Assembly (NCBI GenBank): GCA_963205525.1
Contig: CAUJJP010000116.1
Location: 1-17,725, forward strand
Direction of reading: 5' to 3'
DNA length: 17,725 bases
Source: Pseudomonadota bacterium
GTDB taxonomy: Bacteria; Pseudomonadota; Gammaproteobacteria; Burkholderiales; Burkholderiaceae
Shown: positions 1-9,399 of the stretch, piece by piece
How the letters are laid out: each line of letters starts with the position of its first letter
Numbering within the stretch: the first letter of the stretch is position 1
Translations under genes and position numbers: made by a program
Notes under the pieces: model-generated
Database searches by the model: none
What the model was told of the DNA's origin: nothing
The model's input: the letters and a program-made list of their open reading frames with translations, nothing else

Positions 1-1
1 C

Positions 2-118
2 AAGGGCCTGCCCACCACCGCAGCCTACGTCGCCATCGGTCGAAGAATCCTGCGCGTCGCCTTCAGCGTCTTCAAGAATCAAGCCACCTATGACCCGGCC
101 AGGTTGCCCGGCGCTTGA
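2..118 (+). CDS. Transposase, C-terminal end only (IS110-family-like), cut by the window edge
   Basis: An open frame enters from the left edge and ends at TGA 116-118, giving 38 residues. The stretch A-A-Y-V-A-I-G-R-R-I-L-R-V-A-F followed by Y-D-P resembles the C-terminal end of IS110/IS116-type transposases (Transposase_20 region), where a helix of the form A-x-x-A-I-A-R-K-x-L-R-x-A-F precedes a short Lys/Asp-Pro tail. The stop lies only 16 nt from the stop of the convergent leuA gene, so the element seems to have landed immediately behind leuA. The catalytic part is outside the window, so family assignment rests on this short tail and could be wrong. The element's end cannot be placed from the sequence. 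Confidence 0.55.
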   Translation, partial: KGLPTTAAYVAIGRRILRVAFSVFKNQATYDPARLPGA

Positions 119-134
119 CGGCGAACATAGAACC

Positions 135-1676
135 TCAGCCCTGGGCGGCGACGCGTTCGGGGTGGGAGCGCAGCTTGTTCAGGGCCGAGAGGTAGGCCTT
201 GGCAGACGCGACCACGATGTCCGGGTCGGCGCCGACGCCGTTCACGACCCGGCCGCCGTGCTGCAGCCTGACCGTCACCTCGCCCTGCGATTCTGTGGAG
301 CCGCTGGTGATGGCATTGACCGAATAGAGCATCAGTTCGGCCCCAGACTTGATCTGCGACTCGATCGCCTTCAGGCTCGCATCGACCGGCCCGTTGCCGT
401 CGCTCTCGGCGTGCAGTTCGCGCTCGCCGGCCGCGAACACGACCCTGGCGTGCGGGCGCTCGCCGGTCTCGGAATGCTGGGCCAGGGCGAGCAGCCGGTA
501 GTGCTCCTGCTCGGCGGTCACGCTCTCGTCGCTGGCCAGGGCGATGATGTCCTCGTCGAAGATCTCGCTCTTGCGGTCCGCCAGGTCCTTGAAGCGCGCG
601 AAGGCGGCGTTGATCTCGGTTTCGGAGTCGAGCTCTATGCCGAGTTCCTGCAGCCGCTGCTTGAAGGCGTTGCGCCCGCTGAGCTTGCCCAGGACGATCT
701 TGTTCGCGCTCCAGCCCACGTCCTCGGCACGCATGATCTCGTAGGTGTCGCGCGCCTTGAGCACGCCGTCCTGGTGGATGCCGCTGGCGTGGGCAAAGGC
801 GTTCGCCCCCACCACCGCCTTGTTCGGCTGCACGACGAAGCCGGTGGTCTGACTCACCATGCGGCTGGCGGGAACGATCTGCGTCGTGTCTATGCCCAGG
901 CTGAGGCCGAAGTAGTCGCGGCGCGTCTTCACCGCCATCACCACCTCTTCCAGGCTGCAGTTGCCGGCGCGCTCGCCCAGGCCGTTGATGGTGCACTCGA
1001 TCTGGCGCGCACCACCCGTCACCACCCCGGCCAGCGAATTGGCGACCGCCATCCCGAGGTCGTTGTGGCAGTGCACCGACCACACCGCCTGGTCGGAGTT
1101 GGGCACGCGCTGGCGCAGATCGCGGATGAAGTTGCCGAACAGCTCGGGCACCGCGTAGCCCACGGTGTCCGGGATGTTGACGGTGCGCGCGCCTTCGGCG
1201 ATCACTGCCTCCACCACGCGGGCCAGGAACTCGGGGTCGCTGCGGTAGCCGTCCTCGGGCGAGAACTCGATGTCGTCGCACAGATTTCGCGCGAATCGCA
1301 CCGCCTGCCTGGCCTGCTCCAGCACCTGCTCGCGCGTCATGCGCAGCTTCTTGGCCATGTGCAGCTCGCTGGTGGCGATGAAGGTGTGGATGCGCGCGCG
1401 CGCCGCCCCCTTGAGCGCCTCCGCGGCACGGCCGATGTCGCGGTCGTTGGCGCGCGCCAGCGAGCACACGGTTGAGTCGCGGACGTGGTCGGCGATCGCC
1501 TTCACGGCCTCGAAGTCGCCGTTGCTGGAAGCCGCGAATCCGGCCTCGATGACGTCCACCCGCAGTCGCTCAAGCTGGCGCGCGATGCGCAGCTTCTCGT
1601 CACGCGTCATGGAGGCGCCGGGCGATTGCTCGCCATCGCGCAAGGTGGTGTCGAAGATGATCAGTTGCTCGCTCAT
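135..1676 (-). CDS. leuA: 2-isopropylmalate synthase, common bacterial type (LeuA type 1)
   Basis: Condenses acetyl-CoA with 2-ketoisovalerate to 2-isopropylmalate, the first committed step of leucine synthesis, in the cytoplasm. The 513-residue product has the usual length of this family. The TIM-barrel starts at once with [10 protein letters not shown] (metal-binding D14). The metal ligands H202 and H204 are seen in H-C-H-N-D, and G-E-R-A-G-N lies at 234-239. The C-terminal third (about 375-505) matches the leucine-sensing LeuA regulatory domain, ending near [14 protein letters not shown]. The start ATG overlaps the TGA of the upstream leuA by 4 bp (ATGA), so translation is probably coupled. 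Citramalate synthase and homocitrate synthase are related alternatives, but the whole sequence reads as standard beta-proteobacterial LeuA. Confidence 0.95.
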   Translation of the reverse strand: MSEQLIIFDTTLRDGEQSPGASMTRDEKLRIARQLERLRVDVIEAGFAASSNGDFEAVKAIADHVRDSTVCSLARANDRDIGRAAEALKGAARARIHTFIATSELHMAKKLRMTREQVLEQARQAVRFARNLCDDIEFSPEDGYRSDPEFLARVVEAVIAEGARTVNIPDTVGYAVPELFGNFIRDLRQRVPNSDQAVWSVHCHNDLGMAVANSLAGVVTGGARQIECTINGLGERAGNCSLEEVVMAVKTRRDYFGLSLGIDTTQIVPASRMVSQTTGFVVQPNKAVVGANAFAHASGIHQDGVLKARDTYEIMRAEDVGWSANKIVLGKLSGRNAFKQRLQELGIELDSETEINAAFARFKDLADRKSEIFDEDIIALASDESVTAEQEHYRLLALAQHSETGERPHARVVFAAGERELHAESDGNGPVDASLKAIESQIKSGAELMLYSVNAITSGSTESQGEVTVRLQHGGRVVNGVGADPDIVVASAKAYLSALNKLRSHPERVAAQG

Positions 1677-3379
1677 GCTTGGTCTCCCGATTCGGCGACG
1701 GACAGTGCCGCCGCGCCCGGCTGCAGCGCCCCGGCGCGCGCCATGCCGCACAGCAGCGCCTTGAAAGAGGCAGCCACGATATCGGCGTCCACGCCCACGC
1801 CGTGCAGGCAGCGGGCGCCTATGCGCAGCTCGATGTAGGCCGCGGCGCGCGCCTTGGCGCCGCTGCCGATCGCGTGCTCGTGATAGTCCAGCACCTGCAG
1901 CGCGACGCCGCAGGCCGATTGCAATGCGTTGGCGAAGGCGTCGACCGGGCCGCTGCCCTGCCCTTGCAGGCGCAACAACTCGCCACCCAGCCGCAGCCGT
2001 GCGTCCAGCCGCACGCGGCCGTCGGCCTGCTCGTCGAGACGGTAGTGTTCGAGCAGCCGGGCGTCGAGCCGGTACTCGCGCTCGAACACCCGCCACAGGT
2101 CGGCGGCGCTCATCTCGCGGCCCTGCACGTCCATCAGCGCCTGCACCACCTGGCTGAACTCGATCTGCAGCCGGCGCGGCGCCTCGATGCCGTACTCGGC
2201 TTCGAGCAGGTAGGAGATGCCGCCCTTGCCCGACTGGCTGTTGACGCGAATCACCGCTTCATAGGAGCGCCCCAGGTCCTTGGGGTCGATCGGCAGATAG
2301 GGCATCTCCCAGACGTCGGCGTCGCCGCGCGCGGCGAAGGCCTTCTTGATCGCGTCCTGGTGCGAGCCAGAGAACGAGGTGTAGACCAGGTCGCCGACGT
2401 AAGGGTGGCGCGGGTGCACCGGCAACTGGTTGCAGTGCTCGACGCAGCGGCGGATCTCGTCGATCTCCGAGAAGTCCAGCCGCGGCGACACGCCCTGCGT
2501 GTACAGGTTCAGTGCGATGTTGACGAGGTCGACGTTGCCGGTGCGCTCGCCGTTGCCGAACAGGCAACCTTCGATGCGGTCGGCACCGGCCATCAGCGCG
2601 AGCTCGCCGGCCGCGGTGCCGGTGCCGCGGTCGTTGTGCGAGTGCACCGACAGCACGATCGCATCGCGCCGCGCCAGGTGGCGGTGCATCCATTCGATCA
2701 TGTCGGCGAAGACGTTCGGCGTGCTGTGCTCGACCGTCGACGGCAGGTTGATGATGCACCTGGCCTCGGGGGTCGGCTGCCAGACCTCGGTCACCGCGTC
2801 GACCACGCGCTTGCTGAAGCTGAGCTCGGTGCCCGAGAACATCTCCGGCGAGTACTCGAAGGTCCAGCGCGTGCCCGGCTGCGCCGCGGCCAGCTGCTGC
2901 AGCAGCCGTGCGTGGCGCACCGCGAGCTCGACGATGCCGTCTTCGTCCAGCCCCAGCACCACGCGGCGCATCACCGGCGCCACCGCGTTGTACAGGTGCA
3001 CGATGGCGCGCGGCGCGCCAGCCAGCGACTCGAAGGTGCGCTGGATCAGCTCCTCGCGCGCCTGCGTCAGCACCTGGATCGTCACGTCCTCGGGGATCAG
3101 GTCCTGCTCGATCAGCAGGCGCACGAAGTCGAAGTCGGCCTGCGACGCCGACGGGAAGCCGACCTCGATCTCCTTGAAGCCGATGCGCACCAGCATCTCG
3201 AACATGCGCAGCTTGCGCGCCGGGTCCATAGGCTCGATCAGCGCCTGGTTGCCGTCGCGCAGGTCGACGCTGCACCACAGCGGCGCGCGCTGCAGCACGG
3301 CGTCGGGCCAGCGCCGGTCGTGCAGGTGCACCGGGGCGCAGGCTCGGTACTTGGTGGCGGGGTCGGCGAGCATAGGCAT
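1673..3379 (-). CDS. leuA: 2-isopropylmalate synthase, mycobacterial/yeast type (LeuA type 2)
   Basis: Predicted to catalyse the same step as the gene behind it, but it belongs to the other deep branch of the family. It has 568 residues and an N-terminal extension before L-R-D-G-N-Q (D42). The metal ligands are H246 and H248 in H-S-H-N-D-R-G, with N282 in G-E-R-T-G-N. The spacings (204 from D42 to H246, 34 from H248 to N282) equal those I recall for Mycobacterium tuberculosis LeuA (D81, H285, H287, N321). The regulatory domain spans roughly 425-545, with [12 protein letters not shown] near its end. Start ATG 3379 has AGGAA 8 nt upstream; M3 is a possible alternative start. The gene follows a leucine leader peptide and terminator, so leucine supply probably controls it by attenuation. 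Its stop overlaps the next leuA. Confidence 0.95.
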   Translation of the reverse strand: MPMLADPATKYRACAPVHLHDRRWPDAVLQRAPLWCSVDLRDGNQALIEPMDPARKLRMFEMLVRIGFKEIEVGFPSASQADFDFVRLLIEQDLIPEDVTIQVLTQAREELIQRTFESLAGAPRAIVHLYNAVAPVMRRVVLGLDEDGIVELAVRHARLLQQLAAAQPGTRWTFEYSPEMFSGTELSFSKRVVDAVTEVWQPTPEARCIINLPSTVEHSTPNVFADMIEWMHRHLARRDAIVLSVHSHNDRGTGTAAGELALMAGADRIEGCLFGNGERTGNVDLVNIALNLYTQGVSPRLDFSEIDEIRRCVEHCNQLPVHPRHPYVGDLVYTSFSGSHQDAIKKAFAARGDADVWEMPYLPIDPKDLGRSYEAVIRVNSQSGKGGISYLLEAEYGIEAPRRLQIEFSQVVQALMDVQGREMSAADLWRVFEREYRLDARLLEHYRLDEQADGRVRLDARLRLGGELLRLQGQGSGPVDAFANALQSACGVALQVLDYHEHAIGSGAKARAAAYIELRIGARCLHGVGVDADIVAASFKALLCGMARAGALQPGAAALSVAESGDQA

Positions 3380-3430
3380 GGCAGGGTTCCTGAGGCTTAC
3401 CCGACGCAGCCCGGAATCGATCCGGAAATG

Positions 3431-3464
3431 AAAACGGCCCGCTGCGTCGTGCTGGCGGGCCGTT
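3431..3464 (-). terminator. Intrinsic terminator of the leucine attenuator, in front of the leuA pair
   Basis: Read on the minus strand, a perfect 10-bp stem (AACGGCCCGC / GCGGGCCGTT, arms 3464-3455 and 3442-3433) with a 12-nt loop runs straight into TTTT and then CATTT. It lies 25 nt after the leader-peptide stop and about 50 nt before the leuA start. A competing pairing is visible: CGTGC...GGCG inside the leader peptide can pair with CGCC.A.GCACG, which takes up part of the upstream arm. That would act as an antiterminator when a ribosome stalls at the leucine codons. The alternative fold is by eye and has not been energy-scored. Confidence 0.85.
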
Positions 3465-3489
3465 CGAACCTGGAAAAGGGCGAAGTCGA

Positions 3490-3540
3490 TCAGCGCGCCT
3501 GCGGCACGCCTAGTAGCAGCGAAAGCGGGTGGATCGACAT
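3490..3540 (-). CDS. leuL: Leucine operon leader peptide (attenuator uORF), 16 residues
   Basis: A 16-codon minus-strand frame reads [16 protein letters not shown] and stops at TGA. Four of its codons are leucine, three of them in a row, spelled CTT, CTG, CTA, CTA. CTA and CTT are rare choices in DNA this GC-rich, as expected when ribosome stalling on scarce leucyl-tRNA is the signal. It sits between pssA and leuA and is followed by a strong intrinsic terminator, which is the layout of an amino-acid attenuator. There is no Shine-Dalgarno sequence. A good extended -10 element lies 7 nt before the ATG, so the mRNA may begin at or beside the A of the start codon. Family identity is by position and codon content; a peptide this small has no conserved domain. 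Confidence 0.85.
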   Translation of the reverse strand: MSIHPLSLLLGVPQAR

Positions 3541-3547
3541 GCGGCGA

Positions 3548-3556
3548 ATGATAGCA
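3548..3556 (-). promoter_or_regulatory. Extended -10 promoter element for the leucine leader
   Basis: Minus strand TGC-TATCAT matches the extended -10 pattern TGn-TATAAT with one mismatch in the hexamer. It ends 7 nt before the ATG of the leader peptide, so the expected start of transcription falls on or next to that ATG. No good -35 hexamer is seen at 16-18 nt, which is compatible with an extended -10 promoter. The element lies between the pssA stop and the leader, so the leuA pair would have its own promoter besides any readthrough from ilv-pssA. Confidence 0.6.
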
Positions 3557-3563
3557 GCCCGCC

Positions 3564-4391
3564 TCACTGGTGCAGGCCGACCTCGTCGGGCTCGTCGGTG
3601 GAGGTGGCGATCACGCTCGTCGGCAAGCCCTTGGACTTGCGCCAGGCATACACCGCATAGCCCGACAGGCCGTAGACGCAGAACAGCGCGAACAGCGCCT
3701 TCGGCGGGTCCTGGCTGACGACGACGATGCCGATCGCGATCGCCACCATGACGACGAAGGGCACGCTGCGCCGCATCGCGCTCAGGTCCTTGAAGCTGTA
3801 GAAGGGCGCGTTGGTGACCATGGTGATGCCGGCGTACAGGGTCACGCAGTAGGCGCTGACGACCAGCCAGTCGACGCGGCCGACATTGCGAAATCCTGCA
3901 TCGTCGAAGACCCAGATGAAACCCACCACCAGCGCCGCCGCCGCCGGGCTGGGCAGGCCCTGGAAGAAGCGCCGGTCGACGACCGCGATGTTGGTGTTGA
4001 AGCGCGCCAGCCGCAGCGCCGCACCGGCGATGTAGACGAAGGCCGGGATCCAACCCAGGCGGCCGAGGTCCTTCAGCGCCCACTGGTACATGATGAGCGC
4101 GGGCGCGGCGCCGAAACTGACCATGTCGGACAGGCTGTCCATCTGCTCGCCGAACGCGCTCTGCGAATGCGTCATGCGCGCGATGCGGCCGTCCAGGCCG
4201 TCGAGCACGGCGGCGACGAAGATCGCGATGCAGGCCGCCTCGAAGCGCCCGTTCATCGCCATCACGATGCCGTAAAAGCCCGAGAACAGCGCGGCCAGGG
4301 TAACCGCGTTGGGCAGGAAATAAATGCCCTTGCGGCGCGGGCGCGGCGCGTGGTCCAGCGGCGCTGCGCCCGATTCTTCGAACTCGGTCAT
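3564..4391 (-). CDS. pssA: CDP-diacylglycerol-serine O-phosphatidyltransferase (phosphatidylserine synthase)
   Basis: Makes phosphatidylserine from CDP-diacylglycerol and serine, the precursor of phosphatidylethanolamine, in the inner membrane. The 275-residue protein carries the full CDP-alcohol phosphotransferase motif D-G-x-x-D-G-x-x-A-R...G-x-x-x-D-x-x-x-D, with D64, D67, G68, A71, R72, G81, D85 and D89. Hydrophobic segments are spread along the chain (about 25-45, 53-63, 115-127, 150-165, 178-192, 210-227 and 232-247), as in the membrane type II PssA. A phospholipid gene inside an ilv-leu block is recalled as normal for Burkholderiales, where psd often accompanies it; psd is not present here. 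The start ATG 4391 lacks a clear ribosome-binding site: C-rich sequence and one arm of a 9-bp hairpin lie directly before it. Confidence 0.95.
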   Translation of the reverse strand: MTEFEESGAAPLDHAPRPRRKGIYFLPNAVTLAALFSGFYGIVMAMNGRFEAACIAIFVAAVLDGLDGRIARMTHSQSAFGEQMDSLSDMVSFGAAPALIMYQWALKDLGRLGWIPAFVYIAGAALRLARFNTNIAVVDRRFFQGLPSPAAAALVVGFIWVFDDAGFRNVGRVDWLVVSAYCVTLYAGITMVTNAPFYSFKDLSAMRRSVPFVVMVAIAIGIVVVSQDPPKALFALFCVYGLSGYAVYAWRKSKGLPTSVIATSTDEPDEVGLHQ

Positions 4392-4394
4392 AGG

Positions 4395-4418
4395 GGCGGG
4401 AGGATAGCGCCTCCCGCC
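4395..4418 (-). other. 9-bp hairpin directly before the pssA start codon
   Basis: Perfect inverted repeat GGCGGGAGG / CCTCCCGCC with a 6-nt loop, ending 3 nt before the pssA ATG. On the minus strand the only GGAGG-like run is locked in the far arm, about 20 nt from the ATG, and the near arm is its complement. This could limit pssA translation or act as an RNA stability element. There is no T-run on the minus strand, so it is not a typical intrinsic terminator. Confidence 0.5.
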
Positions 4419-4420
4419 AT

Positions 4421-4510
4421 CGGGCCTGCGCCTGCCAGCGCAGGCCTGCCGTTCAAGGCCGCCTCAGTTGCGGCTCTTGTCGACCAGCTTGTTGGCCTTG
4501 ATCCACGGCA
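4421..4510 (-). repeat. Downstream copy of a 90-bp direct repeat (ilvC 3' end fragment)
   Basis: Identical base for base to 4560-4649, at a period of 139 bp. On the minus strand it carries a detached copy of the last codons of ilvC ([14 protein letters not shown] and stop TGA at 4464-4466) plus a hairpin GGCCTGCGC / GCGCAGGCC (arms 4423-4431 and 4438-4446). The fragment has no start of its own and is not a gene. The 49 nt between the copies (4511-4559) resemble neither flank. Confidence 0.95.
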
Positions 4511-4559
4511 GCGAGGGCCGGTCACCCGGGCGCGCCTGCGCGCGGCCGGGCGGCACGAG

Positions 4560-6342
<1,783 letters not shown>

Positions 6343-8121
6343 TCACAGTTCTTCCGAGCCGAGCAGCATCTCCGACAAGCCCTTGCCCGCCTTCACCATG
6401 GGCCAGACGTTCTCGGTCGGGTCGGTGCGCACGTCCAGGAAGACGGTGCGGTCCTTCAGCCGGATCGCCTCGCGCAGGGCGGGCTCCACGTCGGCCGGCT
6501 TCTCGATCAGCATGCCGACGTGGCCGTAGGCCTCGGCGAGCTTGACGAAGTCGGGCAGCGCGTCCATGTAGGTGTGCGAGTAGCGGCCCTGGTAGTCGAG
6601 CTCCTGCCACTGGCGCACCATGCCCAGGTAGCGGTTGTTCAGGCTGAGGATCTTCACCGGCGTCTTGTACTGGGCGCAGGTGGACAGCTCCTGGATGCAC
6701 ATCTGGATGCTGCCCTCGCCGGTGATGCAGAACACGTCCGCATCCGGCCGGCCGCGCTTGACGCCCATCGCGAACGGCAGGCCCACGCCCATGGTCCCGA
6801 GGCCGCCGGAGTTGATCCAGCGCCGCGGCTCCTCGAAGCCGTAGTACTGCGCCGCCCACATCTGGTGCTGGCCGACGTCGGATGTGATGTAGGTGTCGCG
6901 CCCGCGCGTGAGCTCGCACAGCTTCTGCACCACCATCTGCGGCTTGATGACCTCGCTGCTCTGGCGGTAGTTCAGGCACTCGCGCTTGCGCCACTCGTTG
7001 ACCTGGCTCCACCAGGCCGAGATCTGCGAGCCGTCCGGGCGCTGCTGCGCCTCGCGCACCTGGACGATCAGCTCCTGCAGCACGTCCTTCACGTCGCCGA
7101 CGATGGGCACGTCGACCTTCACCCGCTTGGAGATGCTGGAGGGGTCGATGTCGATGTGGATGATCTTGCGCTCGATCTGCGCGAAGTGGCGCGGATTGCC
7201 GATCACCCGGTCGTCGAAGCGCGCCCCGACGGCGAGCAGCACATCGCTGTGCTGCATCGTCATGTTGGCCTCGTAGGTGCCGTGCATGCCCAGCATGCCG
7301 AGGAACTTGGGGTCGCTCGCGGGGATGGCGCCCAGGCCCATCAGGGTGCTGGTGCAGGGGAAACCGAGCAGGTCGGTCAGCTCGCGCAGCTCGGCGGTCG
7401 CGTTGCCCAGGATCACGCCGCCGCCGGTGTAGATGTAGGGCCGGCGCGCCTGCATCAGCAGCTGCACCGCCTTGCGGATCTGGCCGCCGTGGCCCTTGCG
7501 CACCGGGTTGTAGGAGCGCAGCTCCACCGAGTCCGGGTAGTGGAAGGGCGCGGTCTTGATCGACACGTCCTTCGGGATGTCCACCACCACCGGCCCGGGA
7601 CGGCCGGTGCGCGCGATGTGGAAGGCCTTCTTGATCGTGAGCGCCAGCTCGGCGACGTCCTTGACGAGGAAGTTGTGCTTCACGATCGGGCGCGTGATGC
7701 CCACCGTGTCGCACTCCTGGAAGGCATCGAGCCCGATCACCGGCGTCGGCACCTGGCCGGTGATGATGACCATCGGGATCGAATCCATGTAGGCGGTGGC
7801 GATGCCGGTGACGGCATTCGTCACCCCGGGCCCGGAGGTGACCAGCGCCACCCCGACCTCGCCGGTGGCGCGCGCATAGCCGTCGGCGGCGTGCACCGCG
7901 GCCTGCTCGTGGCGGACCAGGATGTGTTCGAAGGCGTCCTGCTTGTAGACCGCGTCGTAGATGTAGAGCACGGCTCCGCCCGGATAGCCCCAGAGGTACT
8001 TGACCCCTTCGGCCTGCAGGCAGCGGACGAGGATTTCCGACCCGTTGGGGTCGGCGGCGGGAGTGGGAGAGGAAGGCTGTGCCGTTGCGGCACGCTTGAC
8101 TTCCGCGGCAGACATGTTCAT
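6343..8121 (-). CDS. ilvI: Acetolactate synthase (acetohydroxyacid synthase), catalytic large subunit
   Basis: Thiamine diphosphate and FAD enzyme that joins pyruvate with pyruvate or 2-ketobutyrate, the first common step of branched-chain amino-acid synthesis. The 592-residue product shows the three thiamine-enzyme domains in order. The first carries G-Y-P-G-G-A-V-L and the catalytic E72 in R-H-E-Q-A-A. The middle domain follows. The cofactor motif near the C-terminal end reads G-E-G-S-I-Q-M-C-I-Q-E-L, then L-N-N-R. GEGS in place of GDGS is recalled as usual in this lineage. Start ATG 8121 was chosen because AGAGG lies 6 nt upstream; a longer frame from TTG 8208 lacks support. The symbol ilvB would be equally acceptable. 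Confidence 0.97.
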   Translation of the reverse strand: MNMSAAEVKRAATAQPSSPTPAADPNGSEILVRCLQAEGVKYLWGYPGGAVLYIYDAVYKQDAFEHILVRHEQAAVHAADGYARATGEVGVALVTSGPGVTNAVTGIATAYMDSIPMVIITGQVPTPVIGLDAFQECDTVGITRPIVKHNFLVKDVAELALTIKKAFHIARTGRPGPVVVDIPKDVSIKTAPFHYPDSVELRSYNPVRKGHGGQIRKAVQLLMQARRPYIYTGGGVILGNATAELRELTDLLGFPCTSTLMGLGAIPASDPKFLGMLGMHGTYEANMTMQHSDVLLAVGARFDDRVIGNPRHFAQIERKIIHIDIDPSSISKRVKVDVPIVGDVKDVLQELIVQVREAQQRPDGSQISAWWSQVNEWRKRECLNYRQSSEVIKPQMVVQKLCELTRGRDTYITSDVGQHQMWAAQYYGFEEPRRWINSGGLGTMGVGLPFAMGVKRGRPDADVFCITGEGSIQMCIQELSTCAQYKTPVKILSLNNRYLGMVRQWQELDYQGRYSHTYMDALPDFVKLAEAYGHVGMLIEKPADVEPALREAIRLKDRTVFLDVRTDPTENVWPMVKAGKGLSEMLLGSEEL

Positions 8122-8147
8122 TGGAACCTCTGTGAATTTCTCTAACG

Positions 8148-8175
8148 AAAAACCATCGGTGCCGCTCCTCGCACC
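8148..8175 (-). promoter_or_regulatory. Second hairpin with T-run in the ilvI 5' untranslated region
   Basis: Minus strand GGTGC / GCACC (5-bp stem, arms 8175-8171 and 8162-8158, 8-nt loop), then GATGG and TTTTT at 8152-8148. By itself this is weak. It matters because its arms can also pair with those of the hairpin at 8207-8233, giving mutually exclusive folds upstream of the ilvI ribosome-binding site. Confidence 0.35.
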
Positions 8176-8206
8176 TTCGTGAGGCGGATTCGCGGCCTGC
8201 GCGGTC

Positions 8207-8233
8207 AAAAACCGGTGCCAGGTCGGCCACCGG
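8207..8233 (-). terminator. Terminator-like hairpin in the ilvI 5' untranslated region (candidate attenuator)
   Basis: Minus strand CCGGTG / CACCGG (6 bp, arms 8233-8228 and 8217-8212), extended inside by two more G-C pairs past one unpaired G, followed immediately by TTTTT (8211-8207). It lies between the candidate ilvI promoter and the ilvI start, so it could stop transcription early. I find no short leader peptide with a stop codon before it: the ATG at 8269 opens a frame that runs far into ilvI. Confidence 0.45.
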
Positions 8234-8267
8234 ATCGAGACCCAGGGACTGCGTTGTGCGAAGCAGC

Positions 8268-8273
8268 ATTATG
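8268..8273 (-). promoter_or_regulatory. Candidate -10 element for ilvI
   Basis: Minus strand CATAAT matches TATAAT in five of six positions and would start transcription near 8261, about 140 nt before ilvI. No convincing -35 is seen at the right spacing. It forms a 7-bp inverted repeat (GCATTAT / ATAATGC) with the candidate plus-strand -10 at 8328-8333, as expected of back-to-back promoters in this divergent gap. Confidence 0.4.
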
Positions 8274-8327
8274 CCCGCCGCCGCTGCGCCAGCCGCGCGA
8301 GGCCCCGAGCCCGAGGCACCCCGATGC

Positions 8328-8333
8328 AATAAT
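8328..8333 (+). promoter_or_regulatory. Candidate -10 element for the sigma-factor operon
   Basis: AATAAT matches TATAAT in five of six positions, in very GC-rich surroundings, and would start transcription about 14 nt before the GTG at 8354. The -35 region is not recognisable, so control by an alternative sigma factor or an activator is possible. Confidence 0.35.
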
Positions 8334-8353
8334 GCGACGCGCTGACCAGCCTG

Positions 8354-8935
8354 GTGCCCGCCGCGGTGCCTGCCACCTTGGCCACCGAGCAAGAACTGTC
8401 CGACTTCCTGCGGAGCATCGACAAGCGCGCCTTCAAGCGCACCAGCTACACGGTGCGCGACGAGCATGCGGCACTGGACATCGTGCAGGACGCGATGCTG
8501 CGCCTGGCCGAGAAGTACGGCGACCGGCCGGCGGCCGAGATGCCGCTGATCTTCCAGCGCATCCTCTCCAACGCGACCATGGACTGGTTCCGGCGCCAGA
8601 AGGTGCGCAACGCGGTGCTCGTCAACCTCGGAGAGTTCGAGGGCGAGGACGACTTCGACCTGCTGGAGACCCTGGTCTCCAAGGACGGCGCGCTGGGTGC
8701 CGAAAGCGCAGCCGACAGCGTCGGCCGACGCCAGACGCTGATGCGGATCGAAGCCGCGATCGCGGAGCTGCCGACGCGTCAACGCGAGGCGTTCCTGTTA
8801 CGTTACTGGGAGGAGTTCGACGTGGCCGAAACCGCCGCCGCCATGGGCTGCTCTGAAGGCAGCGTGAAGACGCACTGCTCGCGCGCCGTGCATGCGCTGG
8901 CGCGGGTACTGCGTGACAAGGGCCTCATACCGTGA
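8354..8935 (+). CDS. Sigma-70-family (ECF-like) RNA polymerase sigma factor
   Basis: Predicted to direct RNA polymerase to a special promoter set. The 193-residue protein has a region 2-like part (about 15-85; L-D-I-V-Q-D-A-M-L-R-L near 41-51 and W-F-R-R-Q near 78-82). Region 4 (about 128-186) contains E-L-P-x-R-Q-R-E-A-F-L-L-R-Y and a helix-turn-helix around D-V-A-E-T-A-A-A-M-G-C-S-E-G-S-V-K-T-H. There is no region 3 or region 1, as in ECF sigma factors. Start is taken as GTG 8354; GTG 8366 is also possible, and neither has a clear ribosome-binding site. It is the first gene of a five-gene unit and overlaps the next gene by 4 bp (GTGA). The target promoters and inducing signal cannot be read from the sequence. 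Confidence 0.9.
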   Translation: MPAAVPATLATEQELSDFLRSIDKRAFKRTSYTVRDEHAALDIVQDAMLRLAEKYGDRPAAEMPLIFQRILSNATMDWFRRQKVRNAVLVNLGEFEGEDDFDLLETLVSKDGALGAESAADSVGRRQTLMRIEAAIAELPTRQREAFLLRYWEEFDVAETAAAMGCSEGSVKTHCSRAVHALARVLRDKGLIP

Positions 8936-9399
8936 AGCCGAACCTGGACCCCACCCCCCGCAGCCAGCAGTTGGAAGCGCGCGTCGGCACGCAGCTGGCC
9001 GCGATCCTCGACGACGGTCTGGCTGGCCTGCCGCCGGACGTGGAAAGCCGCCTGCGCTTCGCACGCGAACAGGCGCTGGCACGCCACGCCGCGGCGTCGC
9101 GCGTGCTGCAGGCCGCCGCGCGGCCGGCCGTGCCTGCGCGCGGCGTGGTGCTCGCCGGTGGCGGCAGGGCGGCCCTGGGCGCAGCGCCACTGGCCGGCGG
9201 GAGCTGGTGGTCGCGCCTGGGTCTGCTTCTGCCGCTGCTGGTGGTGCTGGCGGCGATCCTGTTCGTCCAGGCGCGCCAGCAACGCGAGGCGGCCGCCGTC
9301 GCGGCACGCATAGACAGCGCACTGCTGGCCGACGAACTGCCGCCCGAGGCCTACGCCGACCCCGGCTTCGTCGCCTTCCTGGAGCTGCAGCAGCCATGA
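8932..9399 (+). CDS. DUF3619-family single-helix membrane protein, candidate anti-sigma factor
   Basis: A 155-residue protein of unknown function. Residues 1-60 form a charged, probably cytoplasmic helical part (L-E-A-R-V-G-T-Q-L and S-R-L-R-F-A-R-E-Q-A-L). About 61-93 is Ala/Gly-rich linker, and one strong membrane helix spans about 96-112 (L-G-L-L-L-P-L-L-V-V-L-A-A-I-L-F-V). A tail of about 40 residues then ends in acidic sequence. The order sigma factor, then one-pass membrane protein, with start GTG overlapping the sigma stop, is the usual layout of a sigma/anti-sigma pair. That role is an inference: no zinc-binding anti-sigma motif (HxxxCxxC) is present. Placement in DUF3619 is from memory of this cluster in Burkholderiales. 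Confidence 0.8.
   Translation: MKPNLDPTPRSQQLEARVGTQLAAILDDGLAGLPPDVESRLRFAREQALARHAAASRVLQAAARPAVPARGVVLAGGGRAALGAAPLAGGSWWSRLGLLLPLLVVLAAILFVQARQQREAAAVAARIDSALLADELPPEAYADPGFVAFLELQQP

Noticed and set aside
90..1475. Long plus-strand open frame of 461 codons opposite leuA
   Set aside because: It is antisense to a clear LeuA, with Arg/His/Ala-rich low-information sequence typical of GC-rich shadow frames.
8122..8208. Upstream extension of ilvI from TTG 8208
   Set aside because: The extra 29 residues are not family-like, and ATG 8121 has a good ribosome-binding site. The extension also covers the leader hairpin with its T-run.
8200..8269. ATG-CTG-CTT frame before ilvI as an Ile/Val/Leu leader peptide
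   Set aside because: It does not stop before the terminator-like hairpin and runs for hundreds of codons in another frame of ilvI. Its ATG also overlaps the candidate -10.
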